From positions 992,001 through 1,056,000 of the forward strand of contig NZ_CADFGE010000001.1 of assembly GCF_902833645.1 (NCBI RefSeq): 64,000 nucleotides of DNA, read 5' to 3'. Positions 45,314-54,935 of this stretch are shown here, piece by piece; within the stretch, counting starts at the first letter, position 1, and each line of letters begins with the position of its first letter. Both the position numbers and the translations under genes were made by a program. The notes under the pieces are model-generated. The model made no database searches. It was not told the origin of the DNA and saw nothing but the letters and a program-made list of their open reading frames with translations. This DNA comes from Paraburkholderia fungorum. GTDB lineage: Bacteria; Pseudomonadota; Gammaproteobacteria; Burkholderiales; Burkholderiaceae.

Positions 45314-46330
45314 TCACACCTCGTGGTACGTCGCGTAATCGCGCGAGAAGTCGTTACCTTGCAGAAAATTGGTGTAGGTCATCGTCACCGTTGCATCCAG
45401 CCCTTCTACGTAATGCCACCAGCCGATCGGCAAAAAGAGTAATTCGCCGGGTTCGAGCGTGCAGTCGATCAAATGAGCATTGCGCATCGACGGGAAACGC
45501 TCGTAATCGATCGCACTGCCGTCCACCTGCGAATAGCAATGCAGCATATTCACCATATGCGGCGTATCGGATAACGGAACCAGCTTGATCCGTTTTCGGC
45601 CAATCACCTGCGCCATGAAGTTATTGGTCAGATCATGATGAAACGGCGTCTTCGTGCCCGGCGGCCCCATCCAGAAAAAGCCGGTATCGGGCGAGCCGGC
45701 ATCGAGATATTCGCCGATAACCGGCACATCGGACCATAACGCCGCCAGTGCCGCGCGATTGTGCGAGGTGTTATTGGCGGTCATGTAGAAATCGTTAGTC
45801 GGGCCGCTGCGCTCGACGAGATCGGCATAATCGGCGAAACGCATCATGCGCTTGAGCTTCGGCTGATTGATTTCATAATCCGCGTCCGACTCGCGCCCGA
45901 ACTGCACTTCGACTTCGCAATCCCCACAGCGCTCGCGAAAGTAATCGAAGCTCCACTGCGTGCGCGCCGGCCAGAAATCGAAAGCGCCGGTGATGATCAC
46001 CGGCCGGTTCTGAAAGTAGTACTGCTCAAAGAATTCGTTGCGCGATAAGCGCTCGCGCCGTTCGATCTCGCCGCTTCCGGCACGCATGCGATTGAGCGCG
46101 CCGTACACCGACAATATCCATTCGCGTTTGCGCAAACGATTGCGCAAACGCGCGGCACCCTCGAAGTAAGGACTCGCGAGCGCGGTCTCGATTTCGTGTG
46201 CGGCTTCGGCCGGATCGAAACCATGCCCGACCAGCGCACCGTGCACAGCAGGGGGCGGCGCATCGAGCAGCAGATTCTCAGTAATCCAGCGGCGCCAGCT
46301 GTTATCGATCGAATGGATCGCAGTGGTCAC
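45314..46330 (-). CDS. Cupin-like JmjC-domain protein, putative Fe(II)/2-oxoglutarate oxygenase
   Basis: 338 residues. The cupin core (about 150-300) has FHHDLTNNFMAQVIGRKRIKLVPL, whose HxD supplies iron ligands, and GWWHYVEGL near 306, whose His is the third ligand. The 100-residue N-terminal part is all-helical. Such JmjC/cupin_8 proteins hydroxylate amino-acid side chains on proteins or small molecules using 2-oxoglutarate. There is no substrate gene nearby. It is a single gene with its own promoter, downstream of the livK-type terminator. Confidence 0.85.
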   Translation of the reverse strand: MTTAIHSIDNSWRRWITENLLLDAPPPAVHGALVGHGFDPAEAAHEIETALASPYFEGAARLRNRLRKREWILSVYGALNRMRAGSGEIERRERLSRNEFFEQYYFQNRPVIITGAFDFWPARTQWSFDYFRERCGDCEVEVQFGRESDADYEINQPKLKRMMRFADYADLVERSGPTNDFYMTANNTSHNRAALAALWSDVPVIGEYLDAGSPDTGFFWMGPPGTKTPFHHDLTNNFMAQVIGRKRIKLVPLSDTPHMVNMLHCYSQVDGSAIDYERFPSMRNAHLIDCTLEPGELLFLPIGWWHYVEGLDATVTMTYTNFLQGNDFSRDYATYHEV

Positions 46331-46388
46331 GGCATTCTCCCAAACAATGTTCCCATACCCGCCAGCTTCGCAGCCCGCACCCCAAAAG

Positions 46389-46424
46389 AAAAGGCACGCT
46401 AGCCATGCGGCGCGCGTGCCTTTT
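46389..46424 (-). terminator. Terminator of the LivK-type binding protein gene
   Basis: AAAAGGCACGC and GCGTGCCTTTT flank a 14-base loop and carry A and T tracts on both sides. It lies just downstream of the minus-strand binding-protein gene. Confidence 0.9.
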
Positions 46425-46471
46425 AACTGCTTGACCGAAGACCCACAAAGCTGTCTCCGGTCATGCGGTTC

Positions 46472-47617
46472 TTACATCTTGACGACGTCGAGCAGCGTCT
46501 TCTTGCCTGCCTTGTAGTTGTACAGCGAGATCACGCCGTGTTGAAGGTCGCCCTTCGAGTCGAACGTGGTTTCGCCGATCACACCCTTGTAGTCGGTCGA
46601 CGGCATCGCTGCCAGGATCTTCGCCGGATCGGTCGAGTTCGCACGCTTCATAGCGTCGACGATGATGTACACAGCGTCATACGTGAACGGAGCGTAGATC
46701 TGGATCGGCTGACCGAAACGCTTCTGATACTTGGCGAGGAACGCCGGGCCGCCAGCCATCTTCTCGAGCGCCATACCGGCTTCCGAGCAGACGATGTTGT
46801 CGGTTGCGTCGCCAGCCAGGTCCGACAGCTTGTCGGTACACACGCCGTCGCCAGCCAGAACCTTCGCGCGCAGGCCGAGTTGCTTGGCTTGTTTGGCGAA
46901 CGGGCCGCCGGTTGCATCCATACCGCCGTACATGATCGCGTCCGGATTTTCGCCCTTGATCTTCGTCAGAATCGCGCGGAAGTCGACAGCCTTGTCGTTC
47001 GTCGCGTCATGCGACATCACGTTCAGGCCCAGCGACTTGGCGGTCTTTTCGAATTCGTTGGCGAGACCCTGGCCGTAAGCGGTCGAGTCGTCGACGATCG
47101 CGACGCTCTTCATCTTCATGGTCTTGGCGGCGTAGTTAGCCAGTGCCGGACCTTGTTGCGCATCGGTCGCCACGACGCGGTACGTCGTCTTGAAACCCTG
47201 TTGCGTGTAGGCCGGGTTCGTTGCCGACGGCGAGATCTGCACGATGCCCGCATCGCTATAGATCTTCGAAGCCGGGATCGAGGTGCCCGAGTTCAGGTGG
47301 CCGACCACTGCGACGACCTTATCGTCAACCAGCTTCTGCGCGACTTGCGTAGCCGTACGCGGGTCAGCTGCGTCGTCCTGTGCATCCAGTTGCAGCGTGA
47401 TCTTCTGGCCGCCGATCGTCAGGCCCTTGGCGTTGATTTCCTCAACTGCCAGACGCGCGCCGTTTTCGTTGTCTTTACCCAGGTGAGCGATGCCGCCGGT
47501 CAACGGTGCAACGTGGCCGATCTTGACGACCTCGTCCGCCACCGCGCCGGTTGCCAACGACGCAAACAACATGGCCGCGGCGCTGATCGGCAACAGCTTT
47601 TGAATCTTGATGTTCAT
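46472..47617 (-). CDS. Branched-chain amino acid ABC transporter periplasmic binding protein (LivJ/LivK type)
   Basis: 381 residues. GGAG precedes the ATG. A signal peptide ends at AVA near residue 27, and the mature protein opens with DEVVKIGHVAPLTGGIAHLGKDNENGARLAVEEIN, a Leu/Ile/Val-binding-protein signature. VVGHLNSGTSIPASKIYSDAGI near 96 and YGGMDATGGPFAKQAKQLG near 235 are also conserved. It captures branched-chain amino acids in the periplasm. No permease or ATPase genes are adjacent, so it is an orphan binding protein that would feed a liv transporter encoded elsewhere. Confidence 0.95.
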   Translation of the reverse strand: MNIKIQKLLPISAAAMLFASLATGAVADEVVKIGHVAPLTGGIAHLGKDNENGARLAVEEINAKGLTIGGQKITLQLDAQDDAADPRTATQVAQKLVDDKVVAVVGHLNSGTSIPASKIYSDAGIVQISPSATNPAYTQQGFKTTYRVVATDAQQGPALANYAAKTMKMKSVAIVDDSTAYGQGLANEFEKTAKSLGLNVMSHDATNDKAVDFRAILTKIKGENPDAIMYGGMDATGGPFAKQAKQLGLRAKVLAGDGVCTDKLSDLAGDATDNIVCSEAGMALEKMAGGPAFLAKYQKRFGQPIQIYAPFTYDAVYIIVDAMKRANSTDPAKILAAMPSTDYKGVIGETTFDSKGDLQHGVISLYNYKAGKKTLLDVVKM

Positions 47618-48520
47618 GTAAGTCTCCAGTTTCGGTCCCAAAAACAACGTAATCGCCCTGTGCCCCCGCTTCCCTACACGTGTCGCTCAGTCCCGTGGAC
47701 GACCACGCCGGTTGCATCGTTCATGCACTTGGCCAGCACGTTCACCGGACTGTTTGTGACAGGCGGCAAACCGTACTTGCGCGCAAGTGTAGGCCAACAA
47801 ATTAAATTGTGGGACTTTTTTGAGGAAGTGGGATGAACACTAATAGCGTTTATCCACCAGGAGCCGATTCAAATCGGAAGGATAGGCTGGAAAGCACCAG
47901 CCCATGCGGGTTTCCGCCAGGTGAGCCGTTCGTCTAACAACACGCCCTAAAGCTTTTGGCGTGTTGAACCGTTAATGTTTCGAATAGGCTTTGTGCTTAA
48001 AAACGAGGCGCTCCGCAGTGTGCTGGGAGACGCCAGTGAACTAGTTTGAATCAAGCTTCGAAGGCCGCGATCCGCGTGGCCGCGCCCTGCCATTCCTCTG
48101 CGAGCCGCCGGACCCGTTCCGCGACCCTGAGACCTTCCCGCCGCTTCCGGGCAAGCGGCGCACCTCGATCTGACCATAGAGACAGATAGTCGCTTTTCTC
48201 CGCACGGCTCGCGATTTGCCGTAGTTCCTGCGTCAAGGCGTTTGCACCGGATAAGGCGCGACCTTATTCATCGACTCGCTCAAGCGCAGCATCAACGGAT
48301 TGCATGTGAGCGCGAGAAAATGAATTATCAAGAATGTTTCAATCGCCTTACGAGATCAGCAGCGCACCATGAGCGCCGCAAGCGTCACCGGGCCACACTC
48401 GGGCTCGCTGCAGGGCGTTTCTTTTGATGGCAAACTGACCGGCCCGCTTCAGGCATTCACGCCTCCGGCATTCATTCAGACCGACCTCACGCATCAACGC
48501 ACTGGTAAATGGAGAGCAAC
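47618..48520. other. 900 bp region without a convincing gene
   Basis: No frame has the base usage of the neighbours. A minus-strand stretch 48051-48236 could encode a 61-residue charged peptide from a TTG (LRQIASRAEKSDYLSLWSD), and a plus-strand frame from 48370 ends in an ATGA overlap with the dienelactone hydrolase; neither is supported further. Base composition drops near 47800-48040. A long palindrome at 47938 is listed separately. The region may contain decayed genes. Confidence 0.5.
47938..47966. repeat. Perfect palindrome in gene-poor region
   Basis: CAACACGCC and GGCGTGTTG are perfect complements around an AAAGCTTT-containing centre, so the whole 29 bases nearly pair. No T tract follows on either strand, so it is not a standard terminator. 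Confidence 0.65.
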
Positions 48521-49219
48521 ATGAGCACGACTTCCCGCTGGATCGACATTCCCGCCGGCAACGATAGTTTCGGCGGCTATCTGGCGCTGCCCAAAGGCGG
48601 CAAGGGACCGGCCGTCATCATCATCCAGGAAATTTTCGGCGTGAACAGCCATATTCGCTCGGTCGCGGATCAATACGCGCAAGACGGCTACGTCGCGCTC
48701 GCACCGGATGTATTCTGGCGCGTCCAGCCGCGCGTCGAATTGACCTACGACGGCGCGGATCGCACGAAGGGCATCGAGCTGATGCAGAAGACCAACGTCG
48801 AGCAGGCCGTGGCCGACATCGGCTCCGCGGCTGCGGCCTTGCGCGCCATGCCGGAAGTGACCGGCAAGATTGCGGCGATCGGCTTCTGCTTCGGTGGCCA
48901 GCTCGCGTATCTGGCGGCCGCGCAAGGCTCGCTCGACGGCGCGGTTGCGTACTACGGCGGCGGCATCCAGAACAAGCTCGAAGAGGCGGCGAAGATCAAG
49001 GTGCCAATGCAATTCCACTACGGCGAACTCGACGCGCATATTCCGTTGTCGGCCGTCGGCCAGATTCAGGAACGCTTCGCCGGGCGCACCGACGCGGAAT
49101 TCAACATCTATCCGAACGCCGATCATGGCTTCAACTGCTCGGACCGCGCGTCATATAACCAGCACGCCGCGGCGCTCGCGCATGGCCGCACGCTGACCTT
49201 CCTTGGCGAGCGCCTGTAA
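48521..49219 (+). CDS. Dienelactone hydrolase family protein
   Basis: 232 residues with the alpha/beta-hydrolase triad Cys123 (GFCFGGQ), Asp171 (ELDAHIP) and His202 (NADHGF), which matches classical dienelactone hydrolases. These convert dienelactone to maleylacetate in chloroaromatic degradation, but family members act on varied esters and lactones. There are no catechol-pathway genes here. The ATG at 48521, with GGAGAGC upstream, is preferred to 48509. It lies 85 bases before the amidase gene, possibly in one transcript. Confidence 0.92.
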   Translation: MSTTSRWIDIPAGNDSFGGYLALPKGGKGPAVIIIQEIFGVNSHIRSVADQYAQDGYVALAPDVFWRVQPRVELTYDGADRTKGIELMQKTNVEQAVADIGSAAAALRAMPEVTGKIAAIGFCFGGQLAYLAAAQGSLDGAVAYYGGGIQNKLEEAAKIKVPMQFHYGELDAHIPLSAVGQIQERFAGRTDAEFNIYPNADHGFNCSDRASYNQHAAALAHGRTLTFLGERL

Positions 49220-49304
49220 TTCACGGCAGGCTCGGAATGCCCGCTTGTAGTCCGAGGCTGCAACCGGCAAACTCGACATTCAAAATAGAGAGGGCCCTAG
49301 CGTC

Positions 49305-50825
49305 GTGCAATCAGACTATCTCGCCCATGACGCCATCGGCCTCGCCGAACTGGTTCGAAGCCGCGAAGCAAGCGCTCGCGAATTGCTGGACATCGCGATC
49401 TCCCGCACGGAGGCCGTCAATCCCGCGATCAATGCGATTGTTCTGAAGGACTATGACGCCGCGCGTCAGCGTGCCTCGCGCGATGACGCGAGCAGAACAG
49501 AACGCGCGAATCATCCGGACCGTGAAAGCGCGCAGGCAGCGCTCGCGGGCGTGCCCTTTCTGATCAAGGATCTGGGTGCGGCGGTGGCCGGCTTGCGCAT
49601 GTCGATGGGCAGCCGCCACTATCGCCACTTCATCCCCACCGAGGACGCCCCGGTCGTCGCACTGGCGAAGGCGGCGGGCCTCAATATTTTCGCCAAGACC
49701 AGCACGTCCGAACTCGGCCAGATGCCTTATACGGAGCCCGAACTGTTCGGCCCGTGCCGTAATCCCTGGAGTCTCGATCACACGCCCGGTGGCTCGAGCG
49801 GCGGCGCGGCCGCGGCGGTCGCCGCGGGCATCGTGCCGCTTGCGCACGCGTCGGACGGCGGCGGCTCGATCCGCATTCCCGCGTCCTGTTGCGGACTATT
49901 CGGTCTCAAGCCTTCCCGCGGACGTGTGCCGCGCGCGGCGCCGACGGCGCCGGTCGGCGAACTCGGTGTCGATCATGCGGTATCGCGCAGCGTGCGCGAC
50001 AGCGCATTACTGCTCGACCTGCTGGCGGGCAACGCCGATAGACCGCTCGGCGCGCCGGGCACTTTCCTTGGCGCAAGCCGCGAGCCGTGCAAGCCGCTGA
50101 ACATTGCCTACGTCACCGATTCGATGCTGGCGCCTTCGCTCTCCACCGACTCGCGCGCCGCGCTCGAAGACGCCGCACAACTCGCCAGTTCGCTGGGACA
50201 CAACATCGAGCCGGTATCGCTCGGGATCGATTTCGCGGCAGTCCGCCATGCGTTCCTGATGCTCTGGTCGGTGACGGCGGAAGAAATGGTGCTGAACGCC
50301 GACCGCATCACGGGCCGCAAACCGCTGCGCGGCGAATTCGAGATCTCGACATGGGCCATGGCGCATGTCGGCCGCAAACTTGGCGAACGTGGCCTGCCGA
50401 GCGCACTGGAAGAACAACGCCGTATCACTGAACGCCTTACCGATTTGCTGAACCGCTACGACGCGCTTCTGTGTGCGACGCTTGCGGGCGCGCCGATCAA
50501 GATCGGCGAAATGCACCCTACCTCCGCGGAACGCATGCAGATGCGCGCCGTCACGGCCATGCCGCTCGAACCGCTGATGAAGAAGCTGTTGACCGAAGCG
50601 TCGAACAAGGCGTTCGCGTGGGCGGGATGCACGGAGCTGTTCAATCTGAGCGGACAACCGGCGATGTCGGTGCCGCTCTACTGGAACGCGCGCGGGTTGC
50701 CTATCGGCGTGCAGTTCGCCGCACGCAACGGCGGTGAAGCAACGCTGTTGCGGCTAGCCGCGCAGCTCGAAACGGCTCGGCCATGGTTCGACAGGCGGCC
50801 GCCGCTGATGCAGGCACGCAGCTAG
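49305..50825 (+). CDS. Amidase, amidase-signature family
   Basis: 506 residues from a GTG. The amidase-signature catalytic triad is complete: Lys88 (FLIKDLG), cis-Ser164 (GGSSGG) and nucleophile Ser188 ([14 protein letters not shown]). The C-terminal [21 protein letters not shown] segment is also typical. It hydrolyses an amide, releasing ammonia or an amine; the family includes GatA, but without gatB/gatC nearby this is a catabolic amidase. GAGAGGG lies about 12 bases before the start. Confidence 0.93.
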   Translation: MQSDYLAHDAIGLAELVRSREASARELLDIAISRTEAVNPAINAIVLKDYDAARQRASRDDASRTERANHPDRESAQAALAGVPFLIKDLGAAVAGLRMSMGSRHYRHFIPTEDAPVVALAKAAGLNIFAKTSTSELGQMPYTEPELFGPCRNPWSLDHTPGGSSGGAAAAVAAGIVPLAHASDGGGSIRIPASCCGLFGLKPSRGRVPRAAPTAPVGELGVDHAVSRSVRDSALLLDLLAGNADRPLGAPGTFLGASREPCKPLNIAYVTDSMLAPSLSTDSRAALEDAAQLASSLGHNIEPVSLGIDFAAVRHAFLMLWSVTAEEMVLNADRITGRKPLRGEFEISTWAMAHVGRKLGERGLPSALEEQRRITERLTDLLNRYDALLCATLAGAPIKIGEMHPTSAERMQMRAVTAMPLEPLMKKLLTEASNKAFAWAGCTELFNLSGQPAMSVPLYWNARGLPIGVQFAARNGGEATLLRLAAQLETARPWFDRRPPLMQARS

Positions 50826-50913
50826 ACGAGGAGGCGGCTCGCGGCGTATCGGCCCAGTCGGGCCGCTTCATTCGCCTGACCGCAAAGGTCGGCAGATCGC
50901 TCACCAACGAAAA

Positions 50914-50944
50914 AGGCGTCTGCCGCGCAGAGCGGCAGACGCCT
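50914..50944 (-). terminator. Terminator of the HiPIP gene
   Basis: AGGCGTCTGCCG and CGGCAGACGCCT form a 12-bp stem with a seven-base loop. On the minus strand TTTTTC follows, so it ends the HiPIP transcript. Confidence 0.9.
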
Positions 50945-51025
50945 CGATGATCGGACCGTAGCCCGGCGCTGCCATGTTGCAGCGCATTGGCCGCGCCACT
51001 GAATGTGCGCGCGGCTGAAACGAAA

Positions 51026-51337
51026 TCAGGCCTTCTTGTTATATGCGCTGCACCAACCCTTGCTCGCGACCTGCTTGCCCGCGAACATCGGGCAGCCCGC
51101 GTACGGGTCGGTCGGCTTGCCTTGATAGAAGCTGCAGTTGCCGCAATCCTGGCCGGCTGCATACTTCGCGAACTTCGCCTTGTCGACTTTGCTTGCGTCC
51201 GCCTTATAGCCGAGCGCCTGAGCGGTCGGATCGGTTTCGGCAACCTTCGGTGCGTCGGCGAAGGCCTGGCGCGACAACGCGAGAGTCGATGCCACGCCAA
51301 TGCTGGTGATCAAAAACGTACGACGGGAAGATTTCAT
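51026..51337 (-). CDS. High-potential iron-sulfur protein (HiPIP)
   Basis: 103 residues. A twin-arginine signal (SRRTFLITSIGVASTLAL) is cleaved near Ala28, and the mature 75-residue protein carries the four cluster ligands Cys65, Cys68, Cys82 and Cys96 in the order C-x2-C-x13-C-x13-C, a HiPIP pattern. It is a soluble periplasmic one-electron carrier with a [4Fe-4S]3+/2+ centre, folded in the cytoplasm before Tat export. A single-gene unit with a clear terminator. Confidence 0.95.
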   Translation of the reverse strand: MKSSRRTFLITSIGVASTLALSRQAFADAPKVAETDPTAQALGYKADASKVDKAKFAKYAAGQDCGNCSFYQGKPTDPYAGCPMFAGKQVASKGWCSAYNKKA

Positions 51338-51538
51338 GGGGGACTCACTCCATTTATATTGAACTGATCGCCGTTCTGGTGACAGCGGTCCCCAAGGATA
51401 GCAATGAAGCCGTTACGCGTGACGACCCAAATGATAGAGATAAGCGAATCGGTACGACACCGCGCCCGAAAATCGAGCGCGGGGTGCCGGTTAATCGCAT
51501 GAGCGTGAGAATCTGAGTGAAAACCCGAAGTGCGACGA

Positions 51539-52645
51539 TTAGGCGCGCCCGCTCAATTCGCAAACGCGTTGCGCAATTGCCAGCGAGGCGGTCAATCCCG
51601 GTGACTCGATACCGAACAGATTGACGAGCCCGCGCACGCCATGAGCGGCCGGCCCCTGAATCACGAAATCGGCGGCGGGCTCGCCTGGGCCGGAAAGCTT
51701 CGGACGAATTCCCGCATAAGCGGGCTGCAGCGCATGGTCGGGAAGCGCGGGCCAGTACGCGCGAATCGCCGCGTAAAAGGCATCCGCGCGATGCGGGTCG
51801 ACGTCGTAATTGATCGCATCGACCCATTCGACGTCCGGACCGAAGCGCGCCTGGCCACCGAGATCGATAGTCAGATGCACGCCGAGCCCGGCTTCGTTCG
51901 GCATTGGATAAATCAGCCTGCTGAACGGTGCGCGCCCCGAGATGCTGAAGTAGTTGCCGCGCGCGAGATAAAGCGGCGGCACATGGCGCGCATCGAGGCC
52001 GCGAATCGTGCGGGCCAGCGCGTTCGCCTGCAAACCGGCGCTGTTGATCACGCAGGCAGCGCTGATCGTGGTCGGCGCACTGCCGCCCACCTTGATGATG
52101 AAGCGGCCGTTGCTCGCCTCGATCGCCTCGACCGGCGCGTGGAACGCACACACCGCGCCGTCGCGCTCGGCGTCGCCCTGTAGCGCCAGCATCAACTGAT
52201 GACTATCGACGATGCCTGTCTGCGGCGAAAACACCGCCTCCACACATTCGAGCGCGGGTTCGAGCGCTTGCGCCTGATCGCCGTTGATCCGCATCAGGTC
52301 GAGCACGCCGTTCTCGCGCCCTTTCGCCATGATGCTTTCGAGCTGAGGAATCTGATTGCGCGAGGTGGCCACCAACAGTTTGCCGCAGCGTGAATGCGGC
52401 ACGTTGTGCTCGGCGCAGTATTCGTAGAGCATCTCGCGGCCGCGCACACAGAGCGCCGCTTTTAGCGAGCCGCGTGGGTAGTAGATCCCCGCGTGAATCA
52501 CTTCGCTATTGCGTGAACTGGTGCCCACACCGATCGCCTCGGCCGCTTCCAGTACGATCACTTCGCGCCCGCGCGCCGCGAGGGCACGCGCCACGGCGAG
52601 GCCAATCACGCCTGCGCCGATCACTACACATTCGATCTGATCCAT
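51539..52645 (-). CDS. FAD-dependent oxidoreductase, L-2-hydroxyglutarate dehydrogenase-like
   Basis: 368 residues. [21 protein letters not shown] near 5-25 is the FAD-binding GxGxxG motif, and [35 protein letters not shown] near 44-78 closely follows L2HGDH sequences. It should oxidise L-2-hydroxyglutarate or a related 2-hydroxyacid, passing electrons to quinone. It is shorter than E. coli LhgO (422). The ATG at 52645 is chosen because it starts just before the FAD motif; a start six codons upstream is possible. No glutarate operon is adjacent. Confidence 0.88.
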   Translation of the reverse strand: MDQIECVVIGAGVIGLAVARALAARGREVIVLEAAEAIGVGTSSRNSEVIHAGIYYPRGSLKAALCVRGREMLYEYCAEHNVPHSRCGKLLVATSRNQIPQLESIMAKGRENGVLDLMRINGDQAQALEPALECVEAVFSPQTGIVDSHQLMLALQGDAERDGAVCAFHAPVEAIEASNGRFIIKVGGSAPTTISAACVINSAGLQANALARTIRGLDARHVPPLYLARGNYFSISGRAPFSRLIYPMPNEAGLGVHLTIDLGGQARFGPDVEWVDAINYDVDPHRADAFYAAIRAYWPALPDHALQPAYAGIRPKLSGPGEPAADFVIQGPAAHGVRGLVNLFGIESPGLTASLAIAQRVCELSGRA

Positions 52646-53081
52646 GTCCCTTGACGCGGCCAACCTTGCCGCGCGCTGCCTCGTTCACCCGATAACCATG
52701 AAGACAGGGTGCGGCTATCGAGAACCGCACACCGCTCGCTGTCGAACGCTCCTGGCCTTCCGCAACCGTCTGGAAACATTGCACGACGCTGCACAGACAC
52801 AAATGCCCGCAGTCGGAACTGCGGGCATTCGGTCTCGAACAGGTCTAAAACGCATGCTTCGGACAGGATCAGTGTACGCCGCCGACGGCAGCCGCGCTCG
52901 ACTCTTCATGCGGGCCGGATGCACAACGGCGGCGCGGACGGCATGTGCCACGACGCAATCGCACCTCGTAATTAGCAACAATTGCCGAAGCATTCACCTT
53001 ATTTTCGGTATGGATACCCGATTTGCAACCTCAATAAACTCCGTTGAAGGGGGTTTTCACACAAAAACGGCGCAAAAAACC
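52646..53081. other. 436 bp region with a strong hairpin and no gene
   Basis: No convincing gene. AATGCCCGCAGT and ACTGCGGGCATT (52802-52829) form a 12-bp perfect stem with a four-base loop, as for a terminator without a clear T tract; it would lie downstream of the minus-strand AAA ATPase transcript. GAACTCCGTTGAAGG near 53036 precedes an A-rich stretch adjoining the ATPase 3' end. Confidence 0.55.
52802..52829. terminator. 12-bp hairpin downstream of the AAA ATPase gene
   Basis: Stem AATGCCCGCAGT / ACTGCGGGCATT, loop CGGA. On the minus strand TTTGTGT follows, weakly T-rich, so it may act as an intrinsic terminator for a minus-strand transcript. Confidence 0.55.
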
Positions 53082-54059
53082 TCAAAAACCGATCGGTTTT
53101 CGGCGATTTCCGTAATCCAGCCTGATATCGCTGGCTTCAATTCCATCGCGCCCGTCAATGCGCGCCGCGCCGAAGCCATTCAGAATCGCCCGCCGCATTT
53201 CACGGGGCGACGCCAGCTTCAGCGCATCGAGCGCGGCGTCGCCGAGGGTTTCCGGAAAGCGCAGCCCCCAGTTATGCGCCGAGCGAATCTCGTGATAGAT
53301 CGATTGGGCGATACGGCGCGCGCCGTCGTGATCCGGCGGCGGAATCTCGTACACGTTCATCCGGTTCAGAATCGGCTCGGGGATCGAGCGCTCGTCGTTC
53401 GCCGTCGCAATCCAGATTACGTGGCCGGCATTGATCGGGATCTCGGCGAATTCGTCGATAAAAGCCTGTGCCGTGTCGTGTTCCAGCAGCGCGTAAAGCG
53501 CGCCGAGCGGATCGTATTGCGAATCGCCGGTGGCCTTGTCGATTTCGTCGACCGTGATTACGGGGTTCGCGTAACTGCCGTTCACGAGCGCATCGAACAC
53601 CTTGCCCGGCTTGGCGTTCTTCCATTGCGACGAGGCACCCGACAAAATCCACCCTGCCGTCAACGAACTCATCCCAACATACTGGTAGGCGGTACCGAGC
53701 AGGCGCGCCAACTGCTTGGCAAAGTGAGTCTTGCCGATGCCCGGGTCGCCCAGCAGCAGGATCGGCATGAGTTCGAGACGGTCCTCGGTTTCAAGACACA
53801 AGGCGACCTGCTTGCGGATGTCGTCGAGTGGCGCTGAAAAATTGGGCAGAGCGTCGATCAGATCGTCGATCGAGGGCATCCGGTTCGGCTTGACGCAGAA
53901 GCGCAGATTGCCGGTTTTCAGCATCTTTTCGTATGTGGCGCGCAGTGCCTCGTTCGCGCCTTCACCGAGATCGTTCAGTGCGTGCTCGACCTGATCGAGG
54001 TCGTACACCTGGCTGAAAGATGCTACGGCGATTTCCTGTTTGACCATGGCTGTTGTCAT
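53082..54059 (-). CDS. Stand-alone AAA-family ATPase, Lon-ATPase-like, without a protease domain
   Basis: 325 residues. The Walker A motif is GDPGIGKT (104-111) and Walker B is ITVDEID (168-174); sensor 1 is IWIATAND, and RMNVYEI follows with a likely arginine finger. The N-terminal 80 residues are a helical region of unknown fold; the C-terminal part ends with a helical lid. The order of motifs resembles the ATPase half of Lon but there is no Ser-Lys protease. It should hydrolyse ATP to remodel a protein. Neither flanking gene suggests the client. It is a single-gene unit with its own promoter. Confidence 0.85.
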   Translation of the reverse strand: MTTAMVKQEIAVASFSQVYDLDQVEHALNDLGEGANEALRATYEKMLKTGNLRFCVKPNRMPSIDDLIDALPNFSAPLDDIRKQVALCLETEDRLELMPILLLGDPGIGKTHFAKQLARLLGTAYQYVGMSSLTAGWILSGASSQWKNAKPGKVFDALVNGSYANPVITVDEIDKATGDSQYDPLGALYALLEHDTAQAFIDEFAEIPINAGHVIWIATANDERSIPEPILNRMNVYEIPPPDHDGARRIAQSIYHEIRSAHNWGLRFPETLGDAALDALKLASPREMRRAILNGFGAARIDGRDGIEASDIRLDYGNRRKPIGF

Positions 54060-54327
54060 CGCTCACCCCGTCTGGCTGGCCTTGCTGCTACGGCGCCTGA
54101 TGGGCGCCGTTCCAGGTTCAGTGTAGCGATGACATATTCGTGTGCAAGCCAGCAGTCGTGCGGCTCTGCTGCTAACAACGGCTTGTTTTCGGTGATACCT
54201 TGCCCCACCTGAAATACTGTATTGCTGAACCCGGCCCTGTTTGAAATGTCAGAAAGGCGTTCAGCGCATCAGGCGTAAGATGGCCTTCTGTCTAACCTGC
54301 CGGATGCAGTGACCGGAGATTTTGTTT

Positions 54328-54831
54328 ATGTGGAAAACCAGTATCGCCGCGGTGCTGACCGCCGCGCTGTTCGGCACCTCACTGCTTGCCAACGCGCAAG
54401 GGTCGGCGCAGCAGGTCGTGCAATGGCAGCTGCAGGTCATGCGCGACGGCCAGCAGATCGATTCGTTCGACGGCACTACGACCGTCGGCCAGGCGCGCAC
54501 GGACACGCATCACAAGGTGGTGCAGCACAACGTCGGCTGTAAAGACCAGCCTGGCGGCAGCATCGATCTGGCGCGCACGCTGACGGTCTCGCCGCTGCGG
54601 GCGGATGCGAGCGCGGTCACGTTGTCAATCGACGCGCAGGAAACGTTCGAGGAAGACGCCCCGCAGCAGACCGACACCGGCTGCAAGCTGCCGCCGCAAC
54701 CGCGTCAGGTGAGCGCGAGCCATCCCGGTCTGACAGTGCCGGCCGGCCAATGGGCCACCTGGACGATCGTCGACAAGGATCCGAAGCTGGTCTATCGCGT
54801 GCGTGCGAGCCTTGCAAACAGTCCTGATTAG
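54328..54831 (+). CDS. Exported protein of unknown function (167 aa)
   Basis: GGAG lies nine bases before the chosen ATG. The signal peptide (WKTSIAAVLTAALFGTSLLANAQG) ends near residue 23. The mature protein is Gln-rich with a VGCKDQPGG and TGCKLPPQ pair of cysteines that could form one disulfide, and a WATWTIVDKDPKLVYRVRASL C-terminal strand-like segment. I do not recognise a named family. It is periplasmic or secreted by prediction. The next plus-strand gene follows after 104 bases. Confidence 0.75.
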   Translation: MWKTSIAAVLTAALFGTSLLANAQGSAQQVVQWQLQVMRDGQQIDSFDGTTTVGQARTDTHHKVVQHNVGCKDQPGGSIDLARTLTVSPLRADASAVTLSIDAQETFEEDAPQQTDTGCKLPPQPRQVSASHPGLTVPAGQWATWTIVDKDPKLVYRVRASLANSPD

Positions 54832-54935
54832 ACCCGAGCCTGCGCTGGAGCAGTCGCACCAGCGCAGGTCCAGGCAACCTCGAGCAAACTCAAGCGAACA
54901 ACCGAAGCCTCAACAGAACACGTGGACAACGCGGC

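Noticed and set aside
46463..47836. Plus-strand 457-codon frame
   Set aside because: Antisense to the LivK-type gene; no domain, no ribosome binding site.
48051..48236. 61-residue minus-strand frame
   Set aside because: Only a TTG start without a ribosome binding site, with an in-frame stop 11 codons upstream; no family resemblance.
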